Origin: Brevundimonas subvibrioides
GTDB lineage: Bacteria > Pseudomonadota > Alphaproteobacteria > Caulobacterales > Caulobacteraceae
Assembly: GCF_002280785.1 (NCBI RefSeq)
Contig: NZ_NCEQ01000017.1
Span: forward strand, 1 to 53,410
DNA: 53,410 nucleotides
Direction: 5' to 3'
Shown here: positions 43,391 through 51,806 of the stretch, piece after piece
How the letters are laid out: each line of letters starts with the position of its first letter
How positions within the stretch are numbered: the first letter of the stretch is position 1
Notes under the pieces: model-generated
What the model was told of the DNA's origin: nothing
The model's database searches: none
The model's input: only the letters and a program-made list of their open reading frames with translations
Translations under genes and position numbers: made by a program

Positions 43391-44389
43391 ATGGAATCCT
43401 CGCCCGACCCGGAACATTGGTTAGCACTGCTGCACCAACTACCCGCGAAGCCACCCTACATGCGCGTGAAGATTTGGCGTCGCTTACAAGCGATTGGCGC
43501 GGTGCCGCTCAAAAACGCGGTTCATGTGCTCCCCCGTCGCGAGGAAAACGAAGCCGCATTCCGCGACCTGCTGGGAGAGATCACGAACAGCGGCGGCGAG
43601 GCGGTGCTGATCAACGCGCAGATGATCGAAGGCCAAAGCGACGCGGAGCTACGAGGGCTTTTCGACGCTGCGCGTGACGCCGACTATGACGAGGTGGCCC
43701 TGGCCGCACACAGGCTGCTCGACACCGGGCCGACGTCGGGGGCCGAGATTGCGAAACTCCAGAGACGGCTTTCCGAGATTGTCCGGCTAGACTTCTTTGG
43801 CGCTCACGGCCGTCAAGGTGCGGAGGCGGCGCTGCGGGAGTTGGGCGAAAAGCGCTATGCCCATCCCGATGTCGGCCGCACGGGCGAAGCGGCTGCGTTT
43901 TCGCCCGCCGACCTCAAGAATCGTGTCTGGGTGACGCGGCGCGGCGTCCATGTCGATCGCATCGCCTGCGCTTGGCTGATCCGACGATTCGTCGACCCCC
44001 ACGCCAGCTTCAAGTTCGTCGATGGCAGGAGCTACACGCCCGATGCGGGCGAGCTGCGCTTCGACATGGCCGATGCCGAGTTCACCCACGAACAAGACCG
44101 GTGCAGCTTCGAGACGATCGTGAGGCGAGCTAGGCTCGAAGATGATCCCGCACTCGTCGCGATCGGCGAGATTATCCATGACCTGGACATAGCGGACGGC
44201 AAGTTCGGGCGCTCCGAGACGCCAGGCCTTGGTGCCATGCTTGCAGGCGTATGCGCGTCCACAGATGACGATCTCAAGCGGATCGCCAACGCAAGCGACG
44301 CGCTGGACGGCTTCTACACGCATTTCACTCTGGGCAGTCCACTCGATCGGCAGTCAGCGCAGCGCGTTCGACCATCGGTCGAGGGATGA
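43391..44389 (+). CDS. chrB: Chromate resistance protein ChrB
   Basis: 332 residues. The N-terminal ChrB domain covers about 15-160 (RVKIWRRLQAIGAVPLKNAVHVLP). The C-terminal ChrB part has WVTRRGVHVDRIACAWLIRRFVDPHASFKFV and FTHEQDRCSFETIVRRA. ChrB acts as a chromate-responsive regulator and accessory for ChrA. It opens the operon chrB - chrA - sod - ATP-grasp gene. Confidence 0.93.
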   Translation: MESSPDPEHWLALLHQLPAKPPYMRVKIWRRLQAIGAVPLKNAVHVLPRREENEAAFRDLLGEITNSGGEAVLINAQMIEGQSDAELRGLFDAARDADYDEVALAAHRLLDTGPTSGAEIAKLQRRLSEIVRLDFFGAHGRQGAEAALRELGEKRYAHPDVGRTGEAAAFSPADLKNRVWVTRRGVHVDRIACAWLIRRFVDPHASFKFVDGRSYTPDAGELRFDMADAEFTHEQDRCSFETIVRRARLEDDPALVAIGEIIHDLDIADGKFGRSETPGLGAMLAGVCASTDDDLKRIANASDALDGFYTHFTLGSPLDRQSAQRVRPSVEG

Positions 44390-44415
44390 CGATCATGATC
44401 TGAGGAACGTAGCGA

Positions 44416-45660
44416 ATGAGCACAAAGGTGGCGGGTGGGGCATTGGATCCTGAGAACGGAGGCACATTGCCCGACCTTTCTTATGCGCAGATTTTCGCGA
44501 AGTTCCTGCGGTTCGGCTTCCTGGCCTGGGGTGGCCCGATCGCCCAGATCGCGATGATCCGCCGTGAGCTGGTCGATGAGGAACACTGGGTCTCCAGCGC
44601 CAGGTTCAACCGCATCCTCGCCGTCTATCAGGTGCTCCCTGGTCCGGAGGCGCACGAGCTGTGCGTCTTCTTCGGCACGCTTCCCAAGGGAAAGCTCGGC
44701 GGCCTTCTTGCGGGTCTGGGATTCATGATGCCGGGCTTCGTCCTAATGTTCGCGCTGTCGTGGCTGTATCTCTCCACCGGGATCATGCAGACTGCCGCCG
44801 CGACCGCAGCATTTCTCGGAGTGCAACCCGCCGTCATCGCCCTGATCGTGCGCGCCGTGCACCGGATTGGCGGTCACATCCTGCTCGACCGCTGGCTTTG
44901 GGGTATCGCGGGCGTCGCCGGCCTGGCGGCCCTCGTCGGCACTCCGTTCTGGCTCACCCTGCCGATCGCGGGCCTCGTCTATATGTTCGCGGCGCGCCAT
45001 CAGCGGGTGATGGCCGGCCTGCTCATGGCCGTGCTCGTCGGGGTCGGCCTCTACTTCGCCTGGGTCACTTTCGGCAGTACGGTCGGTGGGGATGCGGTCT
45101 CGGCGCAAGCCATCGCAAACCAAAAGCCGTCGCTGCTGGAGCTTTTCATCTCGGGCCTCAAGGCCGGGCTCCTCACCTTTGGCGGGGCCTACACAGTCAT
45201 CCCGTTCCTGCGTGCAGATGCGGTCGGCAATGGATGGATGACGGATGCGCAGTTCCTCGACGGGCTCGCCTTATCGGGAATTCTGCCGGCGCCCCTGATC
45301 ATCTTCTCGACGTTCATCGGATATTTCGGCGGCGGCCCACTCGGAGCGATCGTCATGACGATCGGCATCTTCCTGCCGGCATTCAGCTTTTCTCTGTTCT
45401 TTCATGACCAGCTTGAACGGTTGGTAGACAACGAAAAGATCAAGACCTTCCTAGAGGGAATATCCGCAGCGGTCGTCGGGCTGATCGCCGCCACGACGCT
45501 GGAACTAGGGCAAAAGACTCTCGTGAACGTGCCCGGCGTGGTGATCCCGCTCGCAATCTTCGCCGTCGCCCTCGCGCTCCTTTATGTGTTCAAGGCCAAA
45601 ACGACGATCCTGTGGGTTGTTCTCGCCGCGGCGGGGACGGGCCTTGCCCTGTTCGGATGA
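44416..45660 (+). CDS. chrA: Chromate efflux transporter ChrA
   Basis: 414-residue long-chain CHR protein with two homologous halves. Half one begins FLRFGFLAWGGPIAQIAMIRRELV, and half two begins GLKAGLLTFGGAYTVIPFLRADAV; both carry the FGGP/FGGA-type motif. It exports chromate across the inner membrane. It starts 27 bases after chrB. Confidence 0.95.
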   Translation: MSTKVAGGALDPENGGTLPDLSYAQIFAKFLRFGFLAWGGPIAQIAMIRRELVDEEHWVSSARFNRILAVYQVLPGPEAHELCVFFGTLPKGKLGGLLAGLGFMMPGFVLMFALSWLYLSTGIMQTAAATAAFLGVQPAVIALIVRAVHRIGGHILLDRWLWGIAGVAGLAALVGTPFWLTLPIAGLVYMFAARHQRVMAGLLMAVLVGVGLYFAWVTFGSTVGGDAVSAQAIANQKPSLLELFISGLKAGLLTFGGAYTVIPFLRADAVGNGWMTDAQFLDGLALSGILPAPLIIFSTFIGYFGGGPLGAIVMTIGIFLPAFSFSLFFHDQLERLVDNEKIKTFLEGISAAVVGLIAATTLELGQKTLVNVPGVVIPLAIFAVALALLYVFKAKTTILWVVLAAAGTGLALFG

Positions 45661-45717
45661 TCGCGACGCACCATCACTCTTACGCAGCCTAATCAATCAT
45701 GTTGGAAAGGACCGAAC

Positions 45718-46452
45718 GTGGCGATCGACAATCTCTCCCGACGCAGTGCAATCGCAACCATAGGCATAGGAGCCGCCGCCATGACGATCAACGAAGCCTC
45801 CGCCCAGACGCCGGCCGCCGCGCCGCCGACTGTACCCGCCTTTGCCAGCAACCATCAGATCAAGCCGCTCAAGTTCGATCCGGCCAAGCTCGAGGGCCTG
45901 TCCGAGCGATTGATCACGTCGCATCACGAGAACAACTATGCCGGCTCGGTCAGGACGCTGAACGCATTGCGGCCACGGCTGGCCGCCGCGCTCGCCGATA
46001 CCGAAGCGCCGCCTGCCATCTACGGCGGCCTCAAGCGCGAGGAACTGCACCGTACCGGCTCGGTGGTGCTGCATGAAATCTACTTCGACGGGTTGGGCGG
46101 CGACGGTCAGGCGGCCGGTTCGGTCCGCGACGCGATCGACGCCGCCTTCGGCTCGTTCGCGAACTGGGAGGCCGAGTTCCGGCGCACCGGCATGAGCCTG
46201 GCGGGAGGGTCGGGCTGGACGATCCTGGGTTACAACCTCCACACCCGCTCGCTCAACAATCACTGGGCTTGGGACCATATGCACGGCGCGGCGGCTGGCG
46301 TGCCGGTGCTCGTCCTCGATATGTACGAGCACAGCTTCCACATGGACTATGGCACCCAGGCAGCCAGATATATCGATGCCTGGTTCAAGAACCTCGACTG
46401 GGAAGCAGTCGACCGCCGCTATGCGCATGCGATCGCCGCGGCCAGCGCCTGA
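45718..46452 (+). CDS. Fe/Mn superoxide dismutase with twin-arginine-like leader
   Basis: 244 residues. The N-terminus MAIDNLSRRSAIATIGIG ... ASAQ resembles a Tat signal, so the enzyme may act in the periplasm. The SOD core has metal ligands in ITSHHENNY, VVLHEIYFDG and LDMYEHSFHMDYG, and GGSGWTILGYN. It removes superoxide, which chromate reduction creates. The GTG start follows GGAAAGG. It is the third gene in the chromate operon. Confidence 0.88.
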   Translation: MAIDNLSRRSAIATIGIGAAAMTINEASAQTPAAAPPTVPAFASNHQIKPLKFDPAKLEGLSERLITSHHENNYAGSVRTLNALRPRLAAALADTEAPPAIYGGLKREELHRTGSVVLHEIYFDGLGGDGQAAGSVRDAIDAAFGSFANWEAEFRRTGMSLAGGSGWTILGYNLHTRSLNNHWAWDHMHGAAAGVPVLVLDMYEHSFHMDYGTQAARYIDAWFKNLDWEAVDRRYAHAIAAASA

Positions 46453-46466
46453 GTTGGAAAGCGGCG

Positions 46467-47582
46467 ATGAACGGGAAGCGAGCGAAGTCAGCCTTGGCCA
46501 CTTGCCCCAAGATCGGCCTGCTGTGGCGAACCGACGTCCCTACCAGCCCCGCGGACGCGCACAGCGCGCGCCAGTGGCCGATCATGGCAGCCCTGCGTGA
46601 GCTGGGCGGCGAGGTCGAGGCGATTGGATATGCCGACGAGACGGCTGGTACAGCGCGCGACCGTCTGCTGACTTGCGACGGCGTGATGGTCTGGGCCGAC
46701 CCGATCAGCGACGCCGGTGACCGCTCAAGGCTCGATCCGATTTTGCACGAGGCGGCGGGGGCGGGCGTCTCGATCAGTGCGCATCCCGATGTCATCGCGA
46801 AGATGGGCGTGAAAAACGTGCTTCATTCCACGCGCGCGCTAGGCTGGGGCACGGACACCCACCGCTACGCCGATCTAGAGGAACTGCGCGCGCTGCTCCC
46901 CGAACGCCTCGCTTCCGGGGCGCGTGTGCTCAAGGAAAACCGGAGCAATGGCGGCCGGGGCGTGTGGCGGGTCGAAGTTGTTGACCGGGGGCGCGGCGCC
47001 CAACCCAACGTTTCGGTCCTTCACGCCGCGCGGGGCAGCGTTCCGCTTGAGATGCCCCTCGATGCCCTGATCGATCGGTTCGCACCCTATTTCGAGCGGG
47101 GCGAATGCCTTATCGACCAACCCTTCCAGCCGCGGCTCGGAGACGGCATGATTCGCTGCTATGTCAGCGCGGACAAGGTCGTCGGTTTCGGGCATCAACT
47201 GATCCGCGCGCTGTTGCCGCCACCCTCCGAAGGGATCGACTCGCCGGAGGCGCAGCCAGGTCCACGGGTCATGCACCCCGCCGATGCGGGCGCTTTTCAG
47301 TCGCTCAGAGACAATATGGAACAGTCGTGGATACCTGGTTTGCAGCACATCCTCGCCGTCGAGCGTGACGAGCTCCCGCTGCTCTGGGATGCTGACTTCC
47401 TCTACGGGCCAAAGGATGATCGCGGCTCGGACAGCTATGTCTTGTGCGAGATCAACGTCAGCTCGGTAGCGCCGTTTCCGCCCAGCGCCGTGCGGACGGT
47501 AGCCGAGGCCGCGTATCGGCGCGCGGTTGCCGCGCGGGAGCGCCGTGTCGCCGGCCGAGGAACCGCCGCTTCGCCGGCATAA
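46467..47582 (+). CDS. ATP-grasp-like protein, Cj0069 family
   Basis: 371-residue cytoplasmic protein, the fourth gene of the chromate operon. KIGLLWRTDVPTSPADAHSARQW starts a pre-ATP-grasp fold, KENRSNGGRGVWRVEVVD looks like the glycine-rich ATP loop, and a C-terminal LCEINVSSVAPFPPSAV resembles the metal-binding E-x-N motif of ATP-grasp ligases. It may join a carboxylate to an amine or thiol, but its substrate is unknown. Family name is from memory and moderately sure. Confidence 0.68.
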   Translation: MNGKRAKSALATCPKIGLLWRTDVPTSPADAHSARQWPIMAALRELGGEVEAIGYADETAGTARDRLLTCDGVMVWADPISDAGDRSRLDPILHEAAGAGVSISAHPDVIAKMGVKNVLHSTRALGWGTDTHRYADLEELRALLPERLASGARVLKENRSNGGRGVWRVEVVDRGRGAQPNVSVLHAARGSVPLEMPLDALIDRFAPYFERGECLIDQPFQPRLGDGMIRCYVSADKVVGFGHQLIRALLPPPSEGIDSPEAQPGPRVMHPADAGAFQSLRDNMEQSWIPGLQHILAVERDELPLLWDADFLYGPKDDRGSDSYVLCEINVSSVAPFPPSAVRTVAEAAYRRAVAARERRVAGRGTAASPA

Positions 47583-47604
47583 GCGTTCGCGCGTTCCGGG
47601 ACAC

Positions 47605-47628
47605 GCTAGTCGGTCTCTGGACTAGCGG
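47605..47628. terminator. Terminator-like hairpin between convergent operons
   Basis: CGCTAGTC-GGTCTCTG-GACTAGCG has perfect 8-bp arms and is followed by GAGCGTTTT. It lies between the stop of the ATP-grasp gene (47582) and the stop of the leftward histidine kinase (47650). Confidence 0.6.
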
Positions 47629-47649
47629 AGCGTTTTCGGTCGCGCTTAG

Positions 47650-49041
47650 TCAGCGATGCGCGTTCAAGGCGGCCGTCTCCGCCAATTCCCGCGGTAGTCT
47701 GATTTCGACGGCCAGGCCCGGCTGGAGCCGTGCAAAGGTCAGTGTTCCGCGGTGCAGCCGAGCCACGGCGTCGGCGATCGCGAGGCCGAGACCGTTGCCG
47801 GATTTACGCCGCGCTCGGTCCAAGCGCCCGAACGGGCGCAACATCTCCTCGACCTCGCCATCGGTTACGCCAGGACCGTCGTCCACGACCGCCATCGTCA
47901 CCGTGCCCGCGTGCTCGGTGACCGAAACATCGATCCGAGCGTGCTCACGGGAGTATTTGAGCGCGTTCTCGATCAGGTTGGCGAGCGCGCGCGCCAGCAA
48001 GTCGGCGTCACCGGCGACCGCCGTGCGAACCGAGCGGACCGAGATGTGGCGGCCGGAAGCCTCAATCTCCGCACGGTAGGCATCCACCACCCGGTCCACG
48101 ATCTCCGCCAGATCGATCGGCTCAAATCGCGCGCGAGCATTACCGGCATCGATCTCCGCCAGCTCCAGCACCGCGCTGAACAGACGGAGCGCCTCGTCGA
48201 GCCCCGCCATCGCCCGTCCCAGCGCCGCGGTCCGTTTCTCGCCATCGGGCTGCGCGAGCGCCGTTTCGACCGCGTGCCTCACGCGTGTCAGCGGCGTGCG
48301 CAGGTCATGCGCGACCTCCGCCGACACGCGGCGGATCGTGGCGACGAGCGTGTCGATTTGGTCGAGCATTCGATCGATCGCCAACGCGAGTTGATCAAGA
48401 TCGGTGCGCGCGTGAACTGGAGCTCCAGTCCGCGCAGAGAGATCTCCGCCCTCGACCGCGCGGACAGTGACGTTGATCCGCTTCATCTGGCGGAGCGTTT
48501 GCCGTGTGGCAAAGAGGCCTGCGACGATGCCAAAGACCAACGCGATTCCGCCGGCGATCAGAGTGGCCCCGAAAACAGCGTCGCGGATCGCTTCGCTTCG
48601 CTCCATGTCCTCCCCGACGATTAGAAGGGAGCCATCGGGAAGGCGTTGCGTCAGCGCCAGTAAATGAACGCCCTCGATGCCAGGTCGCGGCGAAGGCTGA
48701 TCGGCGAAATGCCAACCGGTCTCTCGCGGCACCACCTGAAGGTCGCCGATCAACGTGCGTCCATCTGGACCAATGAGATAATACTCAGGCGAACCCGGCC
48801 GTTCGGCCTTCGTCCGGATCATGGCCAGTGCGCGATCAAGCCCTCCCCGGTCCGCCTCGACGGCGATGACATGCGACTCCAGCTCGATGCGGTTTCGAGC
48901 CTCGCGTTCAACGACCCCACGCGTTGCGATCCAGCCGCCGAGCGCGCCGGCGACCATGCTGATGACGAGCAGAAGCGCGTTGAGGGCAACAAGACGCGAC
49001 ACCGTCGAGCGCAACAGCCGGCTAATCACTCCAAGCGGCAT
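47650..49041 (-). CDS. Sensor histidine kinase (HAMP type)
   Basis: About 463 residues. Two membrane helices (about 12-40 and 150-175) flank a periplasmic sensor region, then HAMP, the phospho-acceptor His in AEVAHDLRTPLTRVRHAVE and the ATPase core (ALANLIENALKYSREHAR, DDGPGV, GNGLGLAIADAVA). It is encoded downstream of and overlaps its OmpR-type regulator. The start is unsure: GTG 49053, ATG 49041 or GTG 49029. A metal or envelope signal is possible given the neighbours (inference). Confidence 0.9.
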   Translation of the reverse strand: MPLGVISRLLRSTVSRLVALNALLLVISMVAGALGGWIATRGVVEREARNRIELESHVIAVEADRGGLDRALAMIRTKAERPGSPEYYLIGPDGRTLIGDLQVVPRETGWHFADQPSPRPGIEGVHLLALTQRLPDGSLLIVGEDMERSEAIRDAVFGATLIAGGIALVFGIVAGLFATRQTLRQMKRINVTVRAVEGGDLSARTGAPVHARTDLDQLALAIDRMLDQIDTLVATIRRVSAEVAHDLRTPLTRVRHAVETALAQPDGEKRTAALGRAMAGLDEALRLFSAVLELAEIDAGNARARFEPIDLAEIVDRVVDAYRAEIEASGRHISVRSVRTAVAGDADLLARALANLIENALKYSREHARIDVSVTEHAGTVTMAVVDDGPGVTDGEVEEMLRPFGRLDRARRKSGNGLGLAIADAVARLHRGTLTFARLQPGLAVEIRLPRELAETAALNAHR

Positions 49042-49690
49042 AGCCTTCCCCACGCACGGTATGGATCAGGGGGGGATCGTCACCGCGATCGATCTTGGCC
49101 CGCAGCCGACTGATATGGCTTTCGACGAGGTTCCTGCCAGGATCGAAACGGAACTTCCACACGGTCTCCAGCAGCATCAACCGCGTGAGCACGGCCGGCG
49201 AGTTCAGCATCAGTAGTTCGAGAAGCTGGAACTCGCGCGGTATTAGTTCGATCGGCGTGTCGCCTCTCCGCACCGTCCGAGCGAGGCGGTCGAGCGTCAA
49301 GTCGCCCAGCGAGAGGATGCTGGGCGGGCCGGCTGCGCGGCGCTGCAGCGCTTCAACGCGCGCGACGAGTTCGGCGATTGCGAACGGTTTGACAAGATAG
49401 TCGTCGGCGCCACCTTCAAGACCTTCGACTCGTTGGCCCACTGAGCCTAGCGCCGTAAGCATCAGCACGGGTGCTACGACTTGCCGACGGCGCAGCTCGG
49501 TGACGACCGATAGCCCATCCATCTCTGGCAGCATTCGGTCAACGATCAGCAACGCGTGGGCGCCGCTCGCGGCGCGATCAAGTCCGCTTTTCCCATCCTC
49601 CTCCCAATCCACGGCGTGACCACGAGCACGCAGCGCTTCAACGACAGCGCTCCCCGTATCCTCGTCATCCTCGATCAGTAGCAGGCGCAT
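49022..49690 (-). CDS. OmpR-family response regulator
   Basis: 222 residues. The receiver domain is MRLLLIEDDEDTGSAVVEALRARGH, with the phospho-acceptor Asp in LLIVDRMLPEMDG and Lys in YLVKPF. The C-terminal winged helix (DLTLDRLARTVRRGDTPIELIPREFQLLELL ... VWKFRFDPGRNLVESHISRLRAKI) resembles the CopR/IrlR metal-response group. The start is ATG 49688-49690. Divergent from DUF1259. Confidence 0.92.
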   Translation of the reverse strand: MRLLLIEDDEDTGSAVVEALRARGHAVDWEEDGKSGLDRAASGAHALLIVDRMLPEMDGLSVVTELRRRQVVAPVLMLTALGSVGQRVEGLEGGADDYLVKPFAIAELVARVEALQRRAAGPPSILSLGDLTLDRLARTVRRGDTPIELIPREFQLLELLMLNSPAVLTRLMLLETVWKFRFDPGRNLVESHISRLRAKIDRGDDPPLIHTVRGEGYAAWSD

Positions 49691-49829
49691 AGTGCGGAGG
49701 CATCTCCTCTGCGTTGTTGGAGAACCATAGCCTTGTGCGAGCAGCATCGACAGTGCGCGCCAGTGTCGTTTGCCGCCGGCCGCTTTCGCACAAGGGTATG
49801 TTTGCGCGTTGTAGTGCAAAATGCCGCCA

Positions 49830-49867
49830 GCGGACCTTGTGAATCTACAAGGTGCCTTGCGGTCCGC
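49830..49867. promoter_or_regulatory. Nested inverted repeat in the divergent promoter region
   Basis: An inner perfect repeat ACCTTGT-GAATCT-ACAAGGT (49834-49853) lies inside outer GCGGACC ... GGTCCGC arms (49830-49867). It is midway between the response regulator and DUF1259 starts and is a candidate operator. Confidence 0.55.
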
Positions 49868-49952
49868 GCCGATGCATGAGTCTCGCAGCCTTGGCGTGCC
49901 CGAAGAAGCATCGACCAGCATGTCATTATGCATCAGGAGTTGAAGCAAAACT

Positions 49953-50834
49953 ATGCGAACGGTGTTGTTATCGGGGTTGGCCACGCTGCTGCTAGCCGCG
50001 CCTGCTTGGGCGGCACCGGAATGGACGAAGGTTGACGCCGCGCTGGGGCGCGTCGGCGTCGAGCAGGCCGACGGAGTTCGTCGCTACGGATTTCCTCGCT
50101 CCGACCTGCGCGTTGTCTTGGATGGCGTCTCGATAGAGCCTTCGCTGGCGCTCGGCTCCTGGGCCGCGTTTCAGCCGATGGGCGACGACGTGATGGTAAT
50201 GGGCGATCTTGTGCTCACGCACGAGGAAGTGAACCCCGTGATGACCCGCCTTTTGCAAGGCGGATTCACCATCACCGCGCTCCACAACCACCTGCTGCGG
50301 TCTGCGCCCGGCACCATGTACATGCACATAGCTGCGCATGGCGATCCGGTAAGGCTGGCGGCGGCGCTGCGCCAAGCCATTGCCGCAAGCCGCACCCCAA
50401 TGTCTCCACCGTCTCCTGGCGCGGGAGCACCCTCCCGCCTCGATCTCAACTCCGATGCTTTGGACGAGCTGATGGGAGCCGAAGGCAGGGTCAATGGCGG
50501 CGTTCTGCAATACAGTATTCCCCGTGCGGAGCGGCTCATGGATGGCGGCATGGTGACGCCTCAATCAATGGGAACCGCGACCGCAATCAATTTTCAGCCT
50601 ACCGGCGGCGGCAAGGCGGCGATCACGGGCGATTTCGTCCTCATCGCGAGCGAAGTAGACCCCGTCCTTCGAGCGCTTCGAGCGAACGGGATCGAAGTCA
50701 CCGCGCTTCACAATCATATGTTGAACGACGAGCCGCGCCTGTTCTTCCTGCACTTCTGGGCCAATGACGACGCGGCAAAGCTCGCACGCGGTCTCCGCTC
50801 GGCACTCGACACAATGAACAATCGACAAAATTAA
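49953..50834 (+). CDS. DUF1259 (LppY/LpqO family) secreted protein
   Basis: 293 residues. The signal peptide MRTVLLSGLATLLLAAPAWA is followed by two tandem DUF1259 units. Each carries an ALHNHLL or ALHNHML block and a MHIAAHGDP or LHFWANDD block (about 110-130 and 245-265), with histidines placed as in a metal site. It is a periplasmic protein of unknown function. Divergent from the two-component system. Confidence 0.85.
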   Translation: MRTVLLSGLATLLLAAPAWAAPEWTKVDAALGRVGVEQADGVRRYGFPRSDLRVVLDGVSIEPSLALGSWAAFQPMGDDVMVMGDLVLTHEEVNPVMTRLLQGGFTITALHNHLLRSAPGTMYMHIAAHGDPVRLAAALRQAIAASRTPMSPPSPGAGAPSRLDLNSDALDELMGAEGRVNGGVLQYSIPRAERLMDGGMVTPQSMGTATAINFQPTGGGKAAITGDFVLIASEVDPVLRALRANGIEVTALHNHMLNDEPRLFFLHFWANDDAAKLARGLRSALDTMNNRQN

Positions 50835-50900
50835 GATCGGACGACGGCCAGTCGGGCCGCGACCGCCGCCCGTTCATCCCCCGGCCCCGAAGGAAGTGGA

Positions 50901-51010
50901 ACGGAACATGGCTAGCAAACGAACTCTCGTCATCGGAGCCAGCGCTGCTGTGTTGACGGAACATGGCTAGCAAACGAACTCTCGTCATCGGAGCCAGCGC
51001 TGCTGTGTTG
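50901..51010. repeat. Perfect 55-bp tandem duplication over the PepSY gene start
   Basis: Bases 50901-50955 and 50956-51010 are identical. Each copy carries the ATG and first 16 codons. As 55 is not a multiple of three, the first ATG (50908) reads 20 codons and stops at TAG 50968-50970, while the second ATG (50963) opens the full PepSY frame. ATG and TAG overlap as ATGGCTAG. The ribosome site AAGGAAG precedes only copy one. Confidence 0.95.
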
Positions 51011-51310
51011 GCGGTGGCAGGCGTGGCGCTCGCGGCGCAGCAGAACCATGAGGCGAACGAAAACCGCATTATCGGCGAGCATAGCGAGGAAGAAGTCGCA
51101 CTCGACCAGGTGCCGGCGGCCGCGATGAACGCCGCACGCACACGACTCGCGTCCGTCCGCGAAGCCGAGCTGGTGACCAGAAAGGCGGACGGCAGCACGC
51201 TCTACGAGATCGAAGGCAAGGACCAAACTGGCAAGAACGTGGAGCTGTTCGTAACGCCGACAGGCCAAATCCTCGGGAATGAAAACGACAGCGATGAGGA
51301 TGGCGACTGA
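50963..51310 (+). CDS. PepSY-domain periplasmic protein
   Basis: 115 residues. A signal peptide or anchor (MASKRTLVIGASAAVLAVAGVALAA) is followed by one PepSY-like unit: DQVPAAAMNAARTRLASVREAELVTRKADGSTLYEIEGKDQTGKNVELFVTPTGQIL. Its start lies in the second copy of the 55-bp duplication without its own ribosome site, so translation may depend on re-initiation after the 20-codon upstream frame. Single PepSY proteins often sit beside two-component systems. Confidence 0.82.
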   Translation: MASKRTLVIGASAAVLAVAGVALAAQQNHEANENRIIGEHSEEEVALDQVPAAAMNAARTRLASVREAELVTRKADGSTLYEIEGKDQTGKNVELFVTPTGQILGNENDSDEDGD

Positions 51311-51382
51311 ACTCTCACTCGCCTGAATGGGCCTGAATGAGGGTAAGGCCCATTCCTTGACAACAACATCCGAGGATCAAGT

Positions 51383-51708
51383 ATGTTTAGGACTATCGGT
51401 TATAGCATCGGAGCGTGTCTATCATCCGTCGTGCTCGCTGCTTCTAGTTATGCGCAGGAACAACCGACTCACACGAACGGCTCTGAACTTGTTGCAAGTT
51501 GCCGCGCCAACAACCCAGCGTGCGGCGCGTACCTTCAAGGCGTGCTGGACATGATGATAGTGGCGCGGGGTAGCGAGTGTGGGGCGCCGCGTTACGATCG
51601 GAATAGATTGCGTTCAGCCTATCTGCGCCCTACTTCATGGACGTTCACATGGTCGCTGGCGCCGAACAAGCATTGGCTGAAGCTTGGCCTTGCTCGCCAC
51701 GACGATAG
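51383..51708 (+). pseudogene. Rap1a/Tai-like secreted protein, frameshifted
   Basis: The gene starts MFRTIGYSIGACLSSVVLAASSYAQ (signal peptide) and continues SELVASCRANNPACGAYLQGVLD, a Rap1a/Tai-family pattern. Near 51625-51632 the frame breaks. The open frame goes on to 51778 with unrelated sequence, while the next frame gives YFMDVHMVAGAEQALAEAWPC then a stop at 51706-51708, which is the expected C-terminal helix and AWPC end. One base too many (or a sequencing error) explains this. Family call is moderate. Confidence 0.65.
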
Positions 51709-51806
51709 GAGGAAGTTGCGTCATTCCCAATCGCTCCGCAACGGCGCTCAGATAGGGTTGTTTCTGGCAGGTATCTGATATCACTGAACGGAGTAAGGAG
51801 TTCCGC

